64,000 nt of DNA from Pseudonocardia sp. C8 (GTDB taxonomy: Bacteria > Actinomycetota > Actinomycetes > Mycobacteriales > Pseudonocardiaceae). A model generated the notes under the pieces. That model made no database searches and was not told the origin of the DNA. It was given only the letters and a program-made list of their open reading frames with translations. How positions within the stretch are numbered: the stretch's first letter is position 1; each line of letters opens with the position of its first letter. The position numbers and the translations under genes are program-made. Positions 53,534 to 61,801 of this stretch are shown here, piece after piece. The DNA is taken from assembly GCF_014267175.1 (NCBI RefSeq), contig NZ_JACMTR010000002.1, forward strand, positions 1,849,001 to 1,913,000. Reading direction: 5' to 3'.

Positions 53534-55188
53534 CGCGCCGCCCGGGACCCCGCACCGCGGCCGGCGTGCGCGGCCGGGCGGGGCCCGGTGATCCGCTCGG
53601 CCGCCAGCCGGCCGGAGATCAGCACGGGGGGGATGCCGACCCCGGGCGTCGTGCCGCAGCCGGCCAGCACCGCGTTCTCCACGCCGCGCACCAGGTTCCG
53701 CGGCCGGAACGGGCCGGTCTGGGCGAGCGTGTGCGCGGCCGAGAACGGCGTGCCGGCCGCCATCCCGGCGGCCGACCAGTCCCGCGGGGTCCACATCCGG
53801 GTCCAGCTCGGCGTGGCGGAGCCGTCCACCAGGCCGCGGTCGGCCAGCACGCCGGCGAGCTCCTCGGCGTAGGCCGGGCCGACCCGTTCCCAGTCGATGC
53901 CCGGCGCGACCGCGGTGTTCGGGCACGGCGCGAGGACGCCGAGCAGCTCGCGCCCGGCGGGCTGCAGGCCGGGGTCGGTCACGCCCGGGCGGGTGACCAG
54001 CAACGACGGGTCGGTCATCAGGCGGCCGTCGTCGATGATCTCGCGGAAGGTCCGGGTCCAGGCGGCGCCGAACGAGATCGTGTGGTGGCGCCGCGCCGCA
54101 TCCGCGCGTGGTGCCGGCATGCCGGCCTGCACCACAACCGCCGACGGCGACCAGCGCAGCCCGGCGGGCCGGCGCGGCGCCCGGCCGAGGAGCCCGTACG
54201 CGACCGGTAGCTCGGGGGTGAGCACGACCGCGTCGCACGGGATCTCGGCGGTGTCGGTGCCGCCCGGGCGGGTGTCGCCCGCGCCCGTGCCGTCGGAGCC
54301 CGCACCCGTGCCGCCGGGGCCCGTGCCGTGGGCGCCGGAGCCGTCCGCGCCGGGGCCGTCGGTGCCGTGGTGCTGGACGGCCGTGACCCGGCCCCCGGAG
54401 CGGACCAGGCCGGTGACCGTGCGGCCGTAGTGGATCTCGGCGCCGGCGTCGGCGGCCGCGCCGGCCAGCGCCGCGCCGACCGCCCGCATCCCGCCGCGCG
54501 GGAACCACACCCCGGCGACCGTGTCCATGTAGGCGATCACCCCGTAGGCGCCCAGCGCCTGGTGCGGGGCGACCCCGGCGTACAACGCCTGGAACGAGAA
54601 GATCCGCCGCAGGCGCTCGTCGGGCAGCAACCGCGCCACCCGCCTGCCGAGCCGGCCGAACCCGCCGAGCGCGACCACCCGGGCCAGGTCCGGCCCAGCC
54701 AGCGACCACGGCGAGTCCATGTTCGCGTCGATGAACGCGTGCATCTCGGCCCGGTACAGGTCGGTCAGCCAGCGGCGCAGCCGCCGGTAACCGGCCGCCG
54801 ACCCGGGCCCGCAGGTGACGCGGATCTCGTGCTCCATCGCCGCCGCATCGGTGTGCACGGCGATCGCCGACCCGTCGGCGAACTCGGCCCGGTAGGCGGG
54901 ATCCAGGCGGACCAGGTCGAGCCGGTCGGCCGCCGTCTCACCGACCGCGGCCAGGGCGGACTCCAGCAGCTCCGGCATGGTGAGCACGGTCGGGCCCGTG
55001 TCGAGCCGGTACGTGCCGTGCGCGTCGGTGACGTCGAGCCGGCCCGCCCGGCCCCCCGGGAACGGCTCGCGTTCGACGACCGTCACCCGGCGGCCGGCCC
55101 CGAGCAGGTGCAGGGCCGCCGACAGGCCGGCGAGCCCGGCGCCGACGACGACCACGTGGTCGGTGCGGCCGCTGACCTGCCTCACCAC
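53530..55188 (-). CDS. crtI: Phytoene desaturase
   Basis: The 552-residue FAD-dependent desaturase has the N-terminal GxGxxG motif VVVGAGLAGLSAALHLL, then VEREPFPGGRAGRL and a C-terminal GGTTPGVGIP-like segment seen as CGTTPGVGIPPVL. It introduces double bases into phytoene. A low-complexity region near residues 265-300 alternates GTG/DGS. Its stop TAG is formed by the CTAG at the end of the MITE-like element, so the last residues after GRGAGSR may have been altered by that insertion. It overlaps idsA by 7 bp. Confidence 0.9.
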   Translation of the reverse strand: MVRQVSGRTDHVVVVGAGLAGLSAALHLLGAGRRVTVVEREPFPGGRAGRLDVTDAHGTYRLDTGPTVLTMPELLESALAAVGETAADRLDLVRLDPAYRAEFADGSAIAVHTDAAAMEHEIRVTCGPGSAAGYRRLRRWLTDLYRAEMHAFIDANMDSPWSLAGPDLARVVALGGFGRLGRRVARLLPDERLRRIFSFQALYAGVAPHQALGAYGVIAYMDTVAGVWFPRGGMRAVGAALAGAAADAGAEIHYGRTVTGLVRSGGRVTAVQHHGTDGPGADGSGAHGTGPGGTGAGSDGTGAGDTRPGGTDTAEIPCDAVVLTPELPVAYGLLGRAPRRPAGLRWSPSAVVVQAGMPAPRADAARRHHTISFGAAWTRTFREIIDDGRLMTDPSLLVTRPGVTDPGLQPAGRELLGVLAPCPNTAVAPGIDWERVGPAYAEELAGVLADRGLVDGSATPSWTRMWTPRDWSAAGMAAGTPFSAAHTLAQTGPFRPRNLVRGVENAVLAGCGTTPGVGIPPVLISGRLAAERITGPRPAAHAGRGAGSRAAR

Positions 55189-56321
55189 GCCCGCCGGGTG
55201 GCGCGCTCGGCCAGCTCGAACAGGCGCGACCGGCCCGGCTCGGCGACCGGCGCGGCGTCCAGCGCGTCGAGCGCGGACCCGGTCAGCGCGGCGATCCGCT
55301 GCTCGACGGCCTGCACGGCGCCGAGCTCGGTCAGCACCGACCGGACCCGCTCGAGATCCGGCTCGGGGTTCCCGAGCGCACCGCTGACCACGTCGTACGC
55401 CGCCCGGTCCGCGCGCTGCTCGGCCCGCTGCAGCGCCGAGGCGACCAGCAGGGTCCGCTTACCCTCCCGCAGGTCGTCGCCGGCGGGCTTGCCGGTCACC
55501 TTCGGGTCGCCGAACACGCCGAGCAGGTCGTCACGCAGCTGGAACGCGACCCCGATGTCCGCGCCGTAGCGCCGGTAGGCGCTCACGACCTGCGGGTCGG
55601 CCCCGGCGATCGCCGCACCCAGGTGCAGCGGGCGTTCGACGGTGTACGCGGCCGTCTTGAACCGGTCGATCTTGAGCGCGGAGGACTCCGCGGTGTCGCC
55701 GGAGGCCTGGGTCACCACGTCGAGGTACTGCCCGGCCAGGACCTCGGTGCGCATCGCGCGCCACGGCTCGGCGGCCCGCGCGTGCGCGCCCTCGGGCAGC
55801 GCGGCGCCGTGGAACATGTCGTCGGCCCACACCTGGGCCAGGTCGCCGACCAGGATCGCGACCGCCGCGCCGAACCGGGCCGGCGGCCCGGACCAGCCGT
55901 TCGCCGCGTGCGTGCGGGCGAACTCGACGTGCACCGTCGGGCGGCCGCGGCGGGTCGCGGAGGCGTCCATCAGGTCGTCGTGCACCAGGGCGCAGGCCTG
56001 GACGAGCTCCAGCGACGCGATCGCGGTCAGCACACCCTGGGCGTGCTCGGCGTGCGGATCCCCGCCCGCGCCGCGCCAGCCCCACCAGGCGAACGTCGGC
56101 CGGAGCCGCTTGCCCCCGCCCAGGACGAACCCGGCCAGCGCGTCGGCGGCCTGCGCCACGCCCGGGTCGATGCCCAGCACGTCGGTGCGGCGCTGGTCCA
56201 GGTAGCCGGCCAGCACCCGCTCGACGTGCTGGGGCAGGGCGTCGTCCAGCGGGGCGGGGCCGGTCGCGGTGACGTCGGCATTCTGGGACGAAGCGGACAC
56301 GGGAGCAGCGGGGTCGACCAC
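55182..56321 (-). CDS. idsA: Polyprenyl diphosphate synthase (geranylgeranyl type)
   Basis: The 379-residue trans-prenyltransferase has the first Asp-rich motif in ALVHDDLMDAS near residue 115 and the second in FQLRDDLLGVFGD near 262. GGKRLRPTF near 70 binds the allylic substrate. It probably makes C20 diphosphate for CrtB. Position matches mycobacterial idsA2 (Rv2173) next to metF. TAGCCT lies 6 nt before GTG 56321, a leaderless start. Confidence 0.9.
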   Translation of the reverse strand: MVDPAAPVSASSQNADVTATGPAPLDDALPQHVERVLAGYLDQRRTDVLGIDPGVAQAADALAGFVLGGGKRLRPTFAWWGWRGAGGDPHAEHAQGVLTAIASLELVQACALVHDDLMDASATRRGRPTVHVEFARTHAANGWSGPPARFGAAVAILVGDLAQVWADDMFHGAALPEGAHARAAEPWRAMRTEVLAGQYLDVVTQASGDTAESSALKIDRFKTAAYTVERPLHLGAAIAGADPQVVSAYRRYGADIGVAFQLRDDLLGVFGDPKVTGKPAGDDLREGKRTLLVASALQRAEQRADRAAYDVVSGALGNPEPDLERVRSVLTELGAVQAVEQRIAALTGSALDALDAAPVAEPGRSRLFELAERATRRAW

Positions 56322-56333
56322 CCACCCAGGCTA
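56322..56333 (-). promoter_or_regulatory. Putative -10 element, leaderless start of idsA
   Basis: On the minus strand TAGCCT (plus 56328-56333) precedes GTG 56321 by 6 nt. Confidence 0.5.
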
Positions 56334-56410
56334 TCGGTGGGGTCCGACCCTCACCTGCCGGCCGCGGTGACCAACGGCTCCGTGGCCTACGCCGGGGGGA
56401 CCCGAGCACG

Positions 56411-56423
56411 TATGGTCGGCCGC
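56411..56423 (+). promoter_or_regulatory. Putative -10 element, leaderless start of metF
   Basis: TATGGT at 56411-56416, seven bases, GTG 56424. It is divergent from the leaderless idsA start 102 bp away. Confidence 0.5.
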
Positions 56424-57371
56424 GTGACGACGACTTCTGCATCCACGGTGACCGAACGGATCAGTGTCGACCGCCCCTTCTTCGCGGTGGAGTTCTTCCC
56501 GCCGAAGGACGACCAGGGTGAGGCGGACCTCTGGCGGGCGATCCGCCGCCTGGAGGTGTTCGACCCGGCCTACGTGTCGGTGACGTACGGCGCGGGCGGC
56601 TCCAGCCGCGACCGCACCGTGCGCACCGTCGAGCGGATCGCCACCGACACCACGTTGTGCGCGATGGCCCACCTCACCGCGGTGTCGCACTCGACCGACG
56701 AGCTGCGACACGTGATCGGATCGCTGGCCGCGGCCGGTGTGCGCAACATCATGGCGCTGCGCGGCGACCCGCCCGGCGACCCGCTGGGCGAGTGGGTCAA
56801 GCACCCCGAGGGCCTCGAGTACGCCGACGAGCTCGTGTCGCTGATCAAGCGGTCCGGGCCGTTCTGCGTGGGCGTGGCCGCGTTCCCGTACGGCCACCCG
56901 CGCTCGGCCGACCTGCAGTCCGACACCGAGCGGCTGCTCGGGAAGTTCCGGGCCGGCGCGGAGTTCGCCGTGACCCAGCTGTTCCTGGAGCCGGAGGGCT
57001 TCCTGCGGCTGCGCGACCGGGTCGCCGCGGCCGGGTTCGACCAGCCCGTCATTCCCGGGATCATGCCGCTGACCTCGGAGAAGACCTTCTACAAGGGGCC
57101 GGAGCTGTCCGGGTCGCCGCTGCCCGACGCGCTCGTCGAGCGGCTGTCGCCGTACTCCGGGGACGCGAAGGCGTTCCGGGCGGCGGGCATGGAGGTCACC
57201 GGCGAGCTGTGCGAGCGGCTCATCGCCGAGGGCGTGCCGGGGATCCACTTCTACTCGCTGAACCGGTCGACGGCGACGACCGAGCTCGTCGAGCGGCTGG
57301 GCCTGGCCGAGCACCACGGCGCGGCCGCCGTGACCGACCGCGGCGAGACCGAGGCCGTCCTGCCGGTGTAA
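56424..57371 (+). CDS. metF: Methylenetetrahydrofolate reductase
   Basis: The 315-residue TIM-barrel flavoenzyme shows FFAVEFFPPKDDQGE near residue 17, VSVTYGAGGSSRDRTVRT near 50 and IMALRGDPPGDP near 108, all MetF hallmarks. It makes 5-methyl-tetrahydrofolate for methionine synthesis. GTG 56424 was preferred because of the -10 at exact leaderless distance; ATG 56412 is an alternative. A GTGAGTGG-type hairpin begins 11 bp after its TAA. Confidence 0.94.
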   Translation: MTTTSASTVTERISVDRPFFAVEFFPPKDDQGEADLWRAIRRLEVFDPAYVSVTYGAGGSSRDRTVRTVERIATDTTLCAMAHLTAVSHSTDELRHVIGSLAAAGVRNIMALRGDPPGDPLGEWVKHPEGLEYADELVSLIKRSGPFCVGVAAFPYGHPRSADLQSDTERLLGKFRAGAEFAVTQLFLEPEGFLRLRDRVAAAGFDQPVIPGIMPLTSEKTFYKGPELSGSPLPDALVERLSPYSGDAKAFRAAGMEVTGELCERLIAEGVPGIHFYSLNRSTATTELVERLGLAEHHGAAAVTDRGETEAVLPV

Positions 57372-57382
57372 GGGCGCTGCGC

Positions 57383-57430
57383 GCTCGTGAGTGGTTGTCG
57401 CGGCCGGGACCGCGACAACCACTCACGAGC
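57383..57430. terminator. GTGAGTGG-type bidirectional hairpin (copy 4)
   Basis: A perfect 21-bp inverted repeat GCTCGTGAGTGGTTGTCGCG(G) with a 6-base loop lies between convergent genes. The TGA stop of the minus-strand lppM-like gene (57423-57425) is inside the right arm. Confidence 0.85.
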
Positions 57431-58115
57431 TGTGTACCGGCGGGTTCCGGTCGCGGCGCGCCAGCAGGACGGCCGCGCCGCCCGCCACCGCGACCAGCGC
57501 GGCCAGCAGCAGTGACCAGCCCACCACCGACGGGGCGTTCGGGTCGGTGGCGAGCACCGACGCGTTCAGCGGCGACACCTCGCCGGGGGCGAACGTCCAG
57601 GTGACGGTCCCGCCCTCGGCCTCGCCGTCGGTCTCGACGACCTCGCCCGGGAAGCTCAGCGCCAGCCGGACGTCCGAGCGGTCCACCGGCATCGTCGTGA
57701 GGTCCGCGCGGCCCTGCACCACGATCCGCTCGCCGACCCGGCGCATCTCCAGCCGGGCCCGGCTGCCCGCGGGGCCGCCCATGGCGTTGAGCTGGGCCAC
57801 CTCGGCGAAGGTCAGGCCGCTGAACGACACCCGCGACCCGACGAACCCGTCCCGGTCGTACGACCCCACGTCGACCTTGCCCTCCAGCTCGGGGGGCACG
57901 GTGATCTCCGGGCCGGAGCCGCCGGGCGCGCCGTCCGGGGTGGCGACGACGATCTCGCCGTCCACCGTGTCGTCGGGCTGGACGGCCATCGCGACCTGCA
58001 CCCGCGTGCAGCCGGTCAGGGCGAGGAGCGCGAGCACCACGAGCAGCACCGCTGCCTTCGACCGGGCCTTCGTGCGGTGGCGCGCGGGGGTGCGGGGGAA
58101 CGGCATGCGGGTCAT
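57423..58115 (-). CDS. lppM: LppM-like lipoprotein
   Basis: The 230-residue protein has a signal peptide ending in the lipobox LALTGC near residue 34, a DUF3153-type beta-rich extracellular domain to about 175, and a C-terminal transmembrane helix near 195-215 followed by ARRDRNPP. Homologous to mycobacterial LppM (Rv2171), which affects phosphatidylinositol mannoside and lipoarabinomannan handling. ATG 58115 has GGGTGG upstream; ATG 58106 is an alternative. Confidence 0.82.
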   Translation of the reverse strand: MTRMPFPRTPARHRTKARSKAAVLLVVLALLALTGCTRVQVAMAVQPDDTVDGEIVVATPDGAPGGSGPEITVPPELEGKVDVGSYDRDGFVGSRVSFSGLTFAEVAQLNAMGGPAGSRARLEMRRVGERIVVQGRADLTTMPVDRSDVRLALSFPGEVVETDGEAEGGTVTWTFAPGEVSPLNASVLATDPNAPSVVGWSLLLAALVAVAGGAAVLLARRDRNPPVHSS

Positions 58116-58144
58116 CGTGCCACCCGGACCCGGCCGGGCCCGGG

Positions 58145-58777
58145 TCACGCCGGGGTGTGTGTCGGGTGATCCGTCCCGTGGGCCGGCGGGAGCAGCGGCA
58201 GCTCCCGGCCGAGGACGGCGAAGGGCCGCGGGTCGCCGGTGAACAGGTGCTCGCGCAGCACGTCCCGGAAGCCGGTGCGCCGGTAGAGCCGCCACGCCCG
58301 GCCGGGCTCCCGGTGGCCGTACTCGGGGGTGGAGAGCAGCATCCGGGCCCGGCCGGCGTCGCGGGCGAGCGCGCGCAGCAGCTGCTCCCCGATCCCGGAG
58401 CCCTGGGCACCGGGGTGCACGTGCAGCTCGGTGAGCTCGAAGTAGTCGGTCAGCCAGTCGGTGCCGACGGTGTGCGGGTCCCCGCGGCGGGCCCGCAGCC
58501 CGCGCCGGACCTCCTCGAACCACCACTGCCCCGGGCCGCCCCAGTAACCGTAGCCGATCCCGGTGAGCCGGTTCCGCTCGTCCAGCCAGCCGACCGCGCG
58601 CCAGCCGGGGCGGTAGGAGTGCTCCAGCCACAGCGACCGGCGCTGCCGCAGCGTCGAGCGCGGGTATCCCATCGCGGTGACGTAGATGTCGATGGCCTCG
58701 TCCAGCCGGTCGGCGAACTCGCCCCGGCCGAGGCCGACCAGGCGCGGGCGGGCCGGCGCCGCGGTCACCGCCGGCAC
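58145..58777 (-). CDS. GNAT-family acetyltransferase (Rv2170-like)
   Basis: The 210-residue protein has the GNAT acetyl-CoA motif in LHVHPGAQGSGIGEQLLRAL near residues 118-137, preceded by the beta 4 strand ELTELHV. Gene order beside the lppM-like gene matches Rv2170. Substrate is not visible. The N-terminus from GTG 58777 is uncertain. The 263-bp gap to the next plus-strand gene contains two SOS-type boxes belonging to that gene. Confidence 0.83.
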   Translation of the reverse strand: MPAVTAAPARPRLVGLGRGEFADRLDEAIDIYVTAMGYPRSTLRQRRSLWLEHSYRPGWRAVGWLDERNRLTGIGYGYWGGPGQWWFEEVRRGLRARRGDPHTVGTDWLTDYFELTELHVHPGAQGSGIGEQLLRALARDAGRARMLLSTPEYGHREPGRAWRLYRRTGFRDVLREHLFTGDPRPFAVLGRELPLLPPAHGTDHPTHTPA

Positions 58778-58884
58778 CGCCCGGCGGGGTCGGTGTCCGG
58801 ATGCATGGACCCATCACATCACGTCCGGCCGGGTCCCGCGGGCGGGGGAGTGCCGGACCTGGCGCGACGACCCGTCCGGCCGAC

Positions 58885-58936
58885 TTGACGCGGGATCGAA
58901 CACGCGTTCTACTAGAGGTGTCGAACGCGCGTTCGA
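58885..58936 (+). promoter_or_regulatory. SOS (LexA) boxes and promoter of the DUF6504-HEPN pair
   Basis: TCGAACGCGCGTTCGA (58921-58936) is a perfect TCGAAC-N4-GTTCGA site; TCGAACACGCGTTCTA (58896-58911) matches in 11 of 12 defined positions. TTGACG (58885-58890) and TCTACT (58908-58913) form a promoter overlapped by the first box. This is the known actinobacterial LexA operator consensus. Confidence 0.78.
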
Positions 58937-59040
58937 CGCCCGGGCGTCCGGCCGGCGGAGTGGGGGAAGCACTCCGTCGCCGGGCGTCCCGGGGCCGGAG
59001 CCGGGGAGCGGGAGCCGAGGCCCGCCGACCGGGAAGGGGC

Positions 59041-59367
59041 GTGGTGGTAGTGGGCGGCTTCTCGCGACTGTTCCGAGGGCGGCAGCCGGCTGCCATCGAC
59101 GTGCGCTGGCAGAACGGCGAGCCGGTGGAGTTCCAGCGGCGCCCGTCGCGCCGCGGCGAGCGGTTCCTGGTCACCGGGGTGCGGGACCAGTGGATCGAGG
59201 AGTCGCCGTGGCCGTTCCCGTCGCCGATGCCGATCGGCGGGGACCGGCTGAGCTGCTGGCGTGTGCTGGCCCGGTCGGTGGCCGAGCCACACGAGCCACC
59301 CCGCGAGGTGGTGCTGCGGATGCGGGCCGGTCCCGGGGTCTGGGACCTCGTGCGGCTGAACGACTGA
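59041..59367 (+). CDS. DUF6504-type protein, SOS-controlled
   Basis: The 108-residue protein reads IDVRWQNGEPVEFQRR, then FLVTGVRDQWIEESPWPFP and VVLRMRAGPGVWDLVRL. This resembles the small domain often found beside ImuB or Y-family polymerases in actinobacteria (DUF6504). The start is one of several tandem GTG codons at 59041-59050; GGGAAGGGG precedes. Two LexA-type boxes upstream point to DNA-damage induction. No translesion polymerase is in this window, so it is a stand-alone copy. Confidence 0.7.
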   Translation: MVVVGGFSRLFRGRQPAAIDVRWQNGEPVEFQRRPSRRGERFLVTGVRDQWIEESPWPFPSPMPIGGDRLSCWRVLARSVAEPHEPPREVVLRMRAGPGVWDLVRLND

Positions 59368-59396
59368 CGGTGGAGCGAGCACGGGAGGTGCGCGAG

Positions 59397-60014
59397 ATGG
59401 GCCGGACGATGGAGCTGGATCTGCGGTTGCCGGCGACGGCGCGGGGTGGGCGGGCCGCCGGTGCGCCGGTCACGGGGGACGTCCCGGGGCCGCGCCGGCC
59501 GGCGGTGCGGGCCGGGACCGACGGGACGCGCCGGGCCGACGGGCTGTGGCCGCTCGACCGCCCCGCCCGTGCGGCGCGGACGGCGGACGCGGTCGCCGGC
59601 GGGGGCGTGCCCGCGCCCCGGCGGCCCGGTGGCGGTCCGGCGCCGCCGCCGTCCCGGGACGCGCTCGCCCTGCTCCGGCAGGCCGCCGACCAGCTGGCCG
59701 AGGCGCACCGCGAGACCGAGCCGGTGCGCCGGTACCCGGCCGCCTACCTGGCGGCGTTGCGCGCCGGCGCGGCCGTGCTGGCGATGCGGGCGCGGCCCCG
59801 GCCGCGGCGCGGGGCCCCGCGCGACGTCTGGCGCCTGCTCGCCGAGGTCGCGCCGGAGCTGGAGGAGTGGGCGACGTTCTTCGCGTCCTGCTCGCGGGCG
59901 CGCGCGGCGGCCGAGGCCGGCATCGACCGGCTGGTGGACCGGCGCGGGGCCGACGACCTGCTGCGGCAGGCCGAGCAGTTCGTCACCCGGGTGCAGCGGA
60001 TGCTGCCCCGGTGA
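59397..60014 (+). CDS. SAV_6107-type HEPN-domain protein
   Basis: The 205-residue product has a Gly/Arg/Pro-rich N-terminal part to about residue 80. A helical HEPN-like region spans 85-205: LALLRQAADQLAEAHRETEP, YLAALRAGAAVLAMRARPRP, then WRLLAEVAPELEEWATFFAS. The RxxxxH signature of catalytic HEPN RNases is not evident. It follows the DUF6504-type gene by 29 bp, so it is probably SOS-induced. ATG 59397 has GGGAGG 8 nt upstream. Its biochemical role is unknown. Confidence 0.72.
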   Translation: MGRTMELDLRLPATARGGRAAGAPVTGDVPGPRRPAVRAGTDGTRRADGLWPLDRPARAARTADAVAGGGVPAPRRPGGGPAPPPSRDALALLRQAADQLAEAHRETEPVRRYPAAYLAALRAGAAVLAMRARPRPRRGAPRDVWRLLAEVAPELEEWATFFASCSRARAAAEAGIDRLVDRRGADDLLRQAEQFVTRVQRMLPR

Positions 60015-60029
60015 CGGGCGGGCCGGGAG

Positions 60030-60860
60030 TCAGGCCGAGGCGGCCGGCCGGTCCCGGGAGGCGCTGCGCAGCACCCGCCCGAGCAGCGCGGAGAACACGG
60101 CCGACACCTCCCGGGCGCCGGGCGTGTCCCAGTCCTGGATCGGCAGGCAGGCGCCCTGGGCCTGCTGCACGGCCGACCGGTCCGGCAGCACGCTGTTGAA
60201 CACCAGCGGGCCGAACAGCTCGCGCAGCTCGGCGATGCGGAACTCGTGCTCGCTGTTCCGCGGACGCACCCGGTTCACCAGGACACCGAGCGGCTGCAGG
60301 CGGTTGTTCGAGCGCTCCCGCTCGGTCTGCACCGCGTCGAACGCGCGCTGCACGCCGGACACCGAGAACATCGTCGGGTCGGTCACCAGGATCGCCCGGT
60401 CCGCGGCGGACAGCGCGCTGCGGGTCAGCTGGCCCAGCGAGGGCGGGCAGTCCACGATCACCAGCCGGTAGCGCTCCTCGGTCAGGTCGTCACCGTCACC
60501 GCCCAGCAGCTCGTCCGCGATCCGCTGCAGCGCCCGGTCCAGCCGGTGCAGCTGGGCCGCGCCCGGATCCGGGTGGTTGTGCCGCTCGGTCTGCTCCGCG
60601 CCCACCATCACGTCGAGGCCCTCACCCCAGGCAGACGGTGCGATGGCCCGCTCGACGACCGCGCGCCGTGGCTCGTCGAGCACGTCGGCGACCGTGGCCG
60701 TGGTCGGTTCGGGATCCAGCGCGGTGGTGGCGTTGGCCTGCGGGTCGAGGTCGACCACCAGGGTGGACACGCCGTGCCGCTGCGCGGCGCCGGCAAGACC
60801 CAGCGCCACGGTGGTCTTCCCGACGCCGCCCTTGAGACTGAGCGTGGCGACGACCTGCAC
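60030..60860 (-). CDS. ParA/MinD-family ATPase
   Basis: The 276-residue P-loop ATPase starts MQVVATLSLKGGVGKTTVAL with the deviant Walker A, then VDLDPQANAT and a Walker B region RLVIVDCPPSLGQL near 133. It lacks an N-terminal DNA-binding extension and has no parB beside it, so it is an orphan ParA, as found elsewhere in actinobacterial chromosomes. TAGGTT lies 6 nt before GTG 60860, and a 15-bp tandem array lies just upstream of that promoter. Confidence 0.85.
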   Translation of the reverse strand: MQVVATLSLKGGVGKTTVALGLAGAAQRHGVSTLVVDLDPQANATTALDPEPTTATVADVLDEPRRAVVERAIAPSAWGEGLDVMVGAEQTERHNHPDPGAAQLHRLDRALQRIADELLGGDGDDLTEERYRLVIVDCPPSLGQLTRSALSAADRAILVTDPTMFSVSGVQRAFDAVQTERERSNNRLQPLGVLVNRVRPRNSEHEFRIAELRELFGPLVFNSVLPDRSAVQQAQGACLPIQDWDTPGAREVSAVFSALLGRVLRSASRDRPAASA

Positions 60861-60872
60861 CCGGTCAACCTA
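60861..60872 (-). promoter_or_regulatory. Putative -10 element, leaderless start of the ParA gene
   Basis: On the minus strand TAGGTT (plus 60867-60872) precedes GTG 60860 by 6 nt. Confidence 0.5.
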
Positions 60873-60887
60873 CCGCGTGGTCACCGT

Positions 60888-60962
60888 CGTCGTGCACCGT
60901 GGCGTCGTGCACCGCGGCGTCGTGCACCGCGGCGTCGTGCACCGCGGCGTCGTGCACCGCGG
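60888..60962. repeat. Five tandem 15-bp repeats upstream of parA
   Basis: The unit CGTCGTGCACCGCGG occurs five times in perfect register; only the first copy differs, by one base. Each carries the GTGCAC palindrome. The array begins 15 bp above the ParA -10 element and extends into the gap before the divergent methyltransferase. Confidence 0.9.
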
Positions 60963-61027
60963 ACTCGTCGGAGGGCGTCCGGCGGCGCGCCGGTGTGGCG
61001 CGGGCGCGGGCCGGCCGGCACACGGCC

Positions 61028-61039
61028 TAGGCTGCCCGC
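61028..61039 (+). promoter_or_regulatory. Putative -10 element, leaderless start of the methyltransferase
   Basis: TAGGCT at 61028-61033, six bases, GTG 61040. Confidence 0.5.
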
Positions 61040-61801
61040 GTGGAATTGCCGACACGGGAGCAGGCCGGGGCAGCGCGCGGTGCTGCCGTGTCCCGGGTGC
61101 TGGACAGGGAGATCGCTCGCGTCCGCCGCGAGACCGGCAGCACCACACCCCGGGTGCTCGACGTCGGTGGTGGCAGCGGCACCTGGGCGGTGCCGCTGGC
61201 CGTCGAGGGCTGCGCGGTCACGGTCGTCGACACGAGCCCGAACGCGCTCGCGACGCTGGCCCGGCGGGCCGACGAGGCGGGCGTCACCGACCGGATCACG
61301 CCGGTGAACGGGGACGTCGACGGCCTCGCCGACGTCGCACCGGTGGACGGCGCCGACCTCGTGCTCGGGCACGGCCTGCTCGAGGTCGTCGACGAGCCCG
61401 GCCGGGTCCTGACCGCGCTGGCCGCCGCGGCGGCCCCCGGCGCCGCGGTCTCCGTGCTGACCGTCGGCCGCTACGGCGCTTTCATCGCGAGGATCGCGAC
61501 CGGGCGGCTCGCCGAGGCGCGCCGGCTGCTCACCGACCCGCACGGCCGGACCGGTCCGGACGACCGGCTGGAGCGCCGGTTCGACGCGGGCCAGCTGCGT
61601 GAGCTCGCCGCGGCCACCGGGCGCCTGGAGGTCGAGACCGTCCAGGGCGACGGGACCCTCGAGGCCTGGCTGCCCGGCCCGGGCCAGGACGGCGAGACGG
61701 CCGGACGGGACGAGCGGGACGAACTGGATGCGCTGGCGTCCGCGGTCCCGGCGCTCGGCGAGGTCGCCCCGCGGTTGCACCTGCTCGCCCGGCGGTACTG
61801 A
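61040..61801 (+). CDS. Class I SAM-dependent methyltransferase
   Basis: The 253-residue protein has motif I VLDVGGGSGTWAVPLA near residues 37-52, motif II around TVVDTSPNAL near 59-68, and ADLVLGHGLLEVV near 106-118. The domain arrangement is the standard Rossmann-like fold, with an extra C-terminal segment after 165. The acceptor substrate cannot be read. It is divergent from the ParA gene with 179 bp between starts. Confidence 0.85.
   Translation: MELPTREQAGAARGAAVSRVLDREIARVRRETGSTTPRVLDVGGGSGTWAVPLAVEGCAVTVVDTSPNALATLARRADEAGVTDRITPVNGDVDGLADVAPVDGADLVLGHGLLEVVDEPGRVLTALAAAAAPGAAVSVLTVGRYGAFIARIATGRLAEARRLLTDPHGRTGPDDRLERRFDAGQLRELAAATGRLEVETVQGDGTLEAWLPGPGQDGETAGRDERDELDALASAVPALGEVAPRLHLLARRY

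Noticed and set aside
53338..54210. Open frame running through the foldback element copy B
   Set aside because: It is antisense to crtI, low-complexity in composition, and has no family resemblance.
60888..60962. Possible CRISPR array at the 15-bp repeats
   Set aside because: Units are contiguous without spacers and no cas genes are present.
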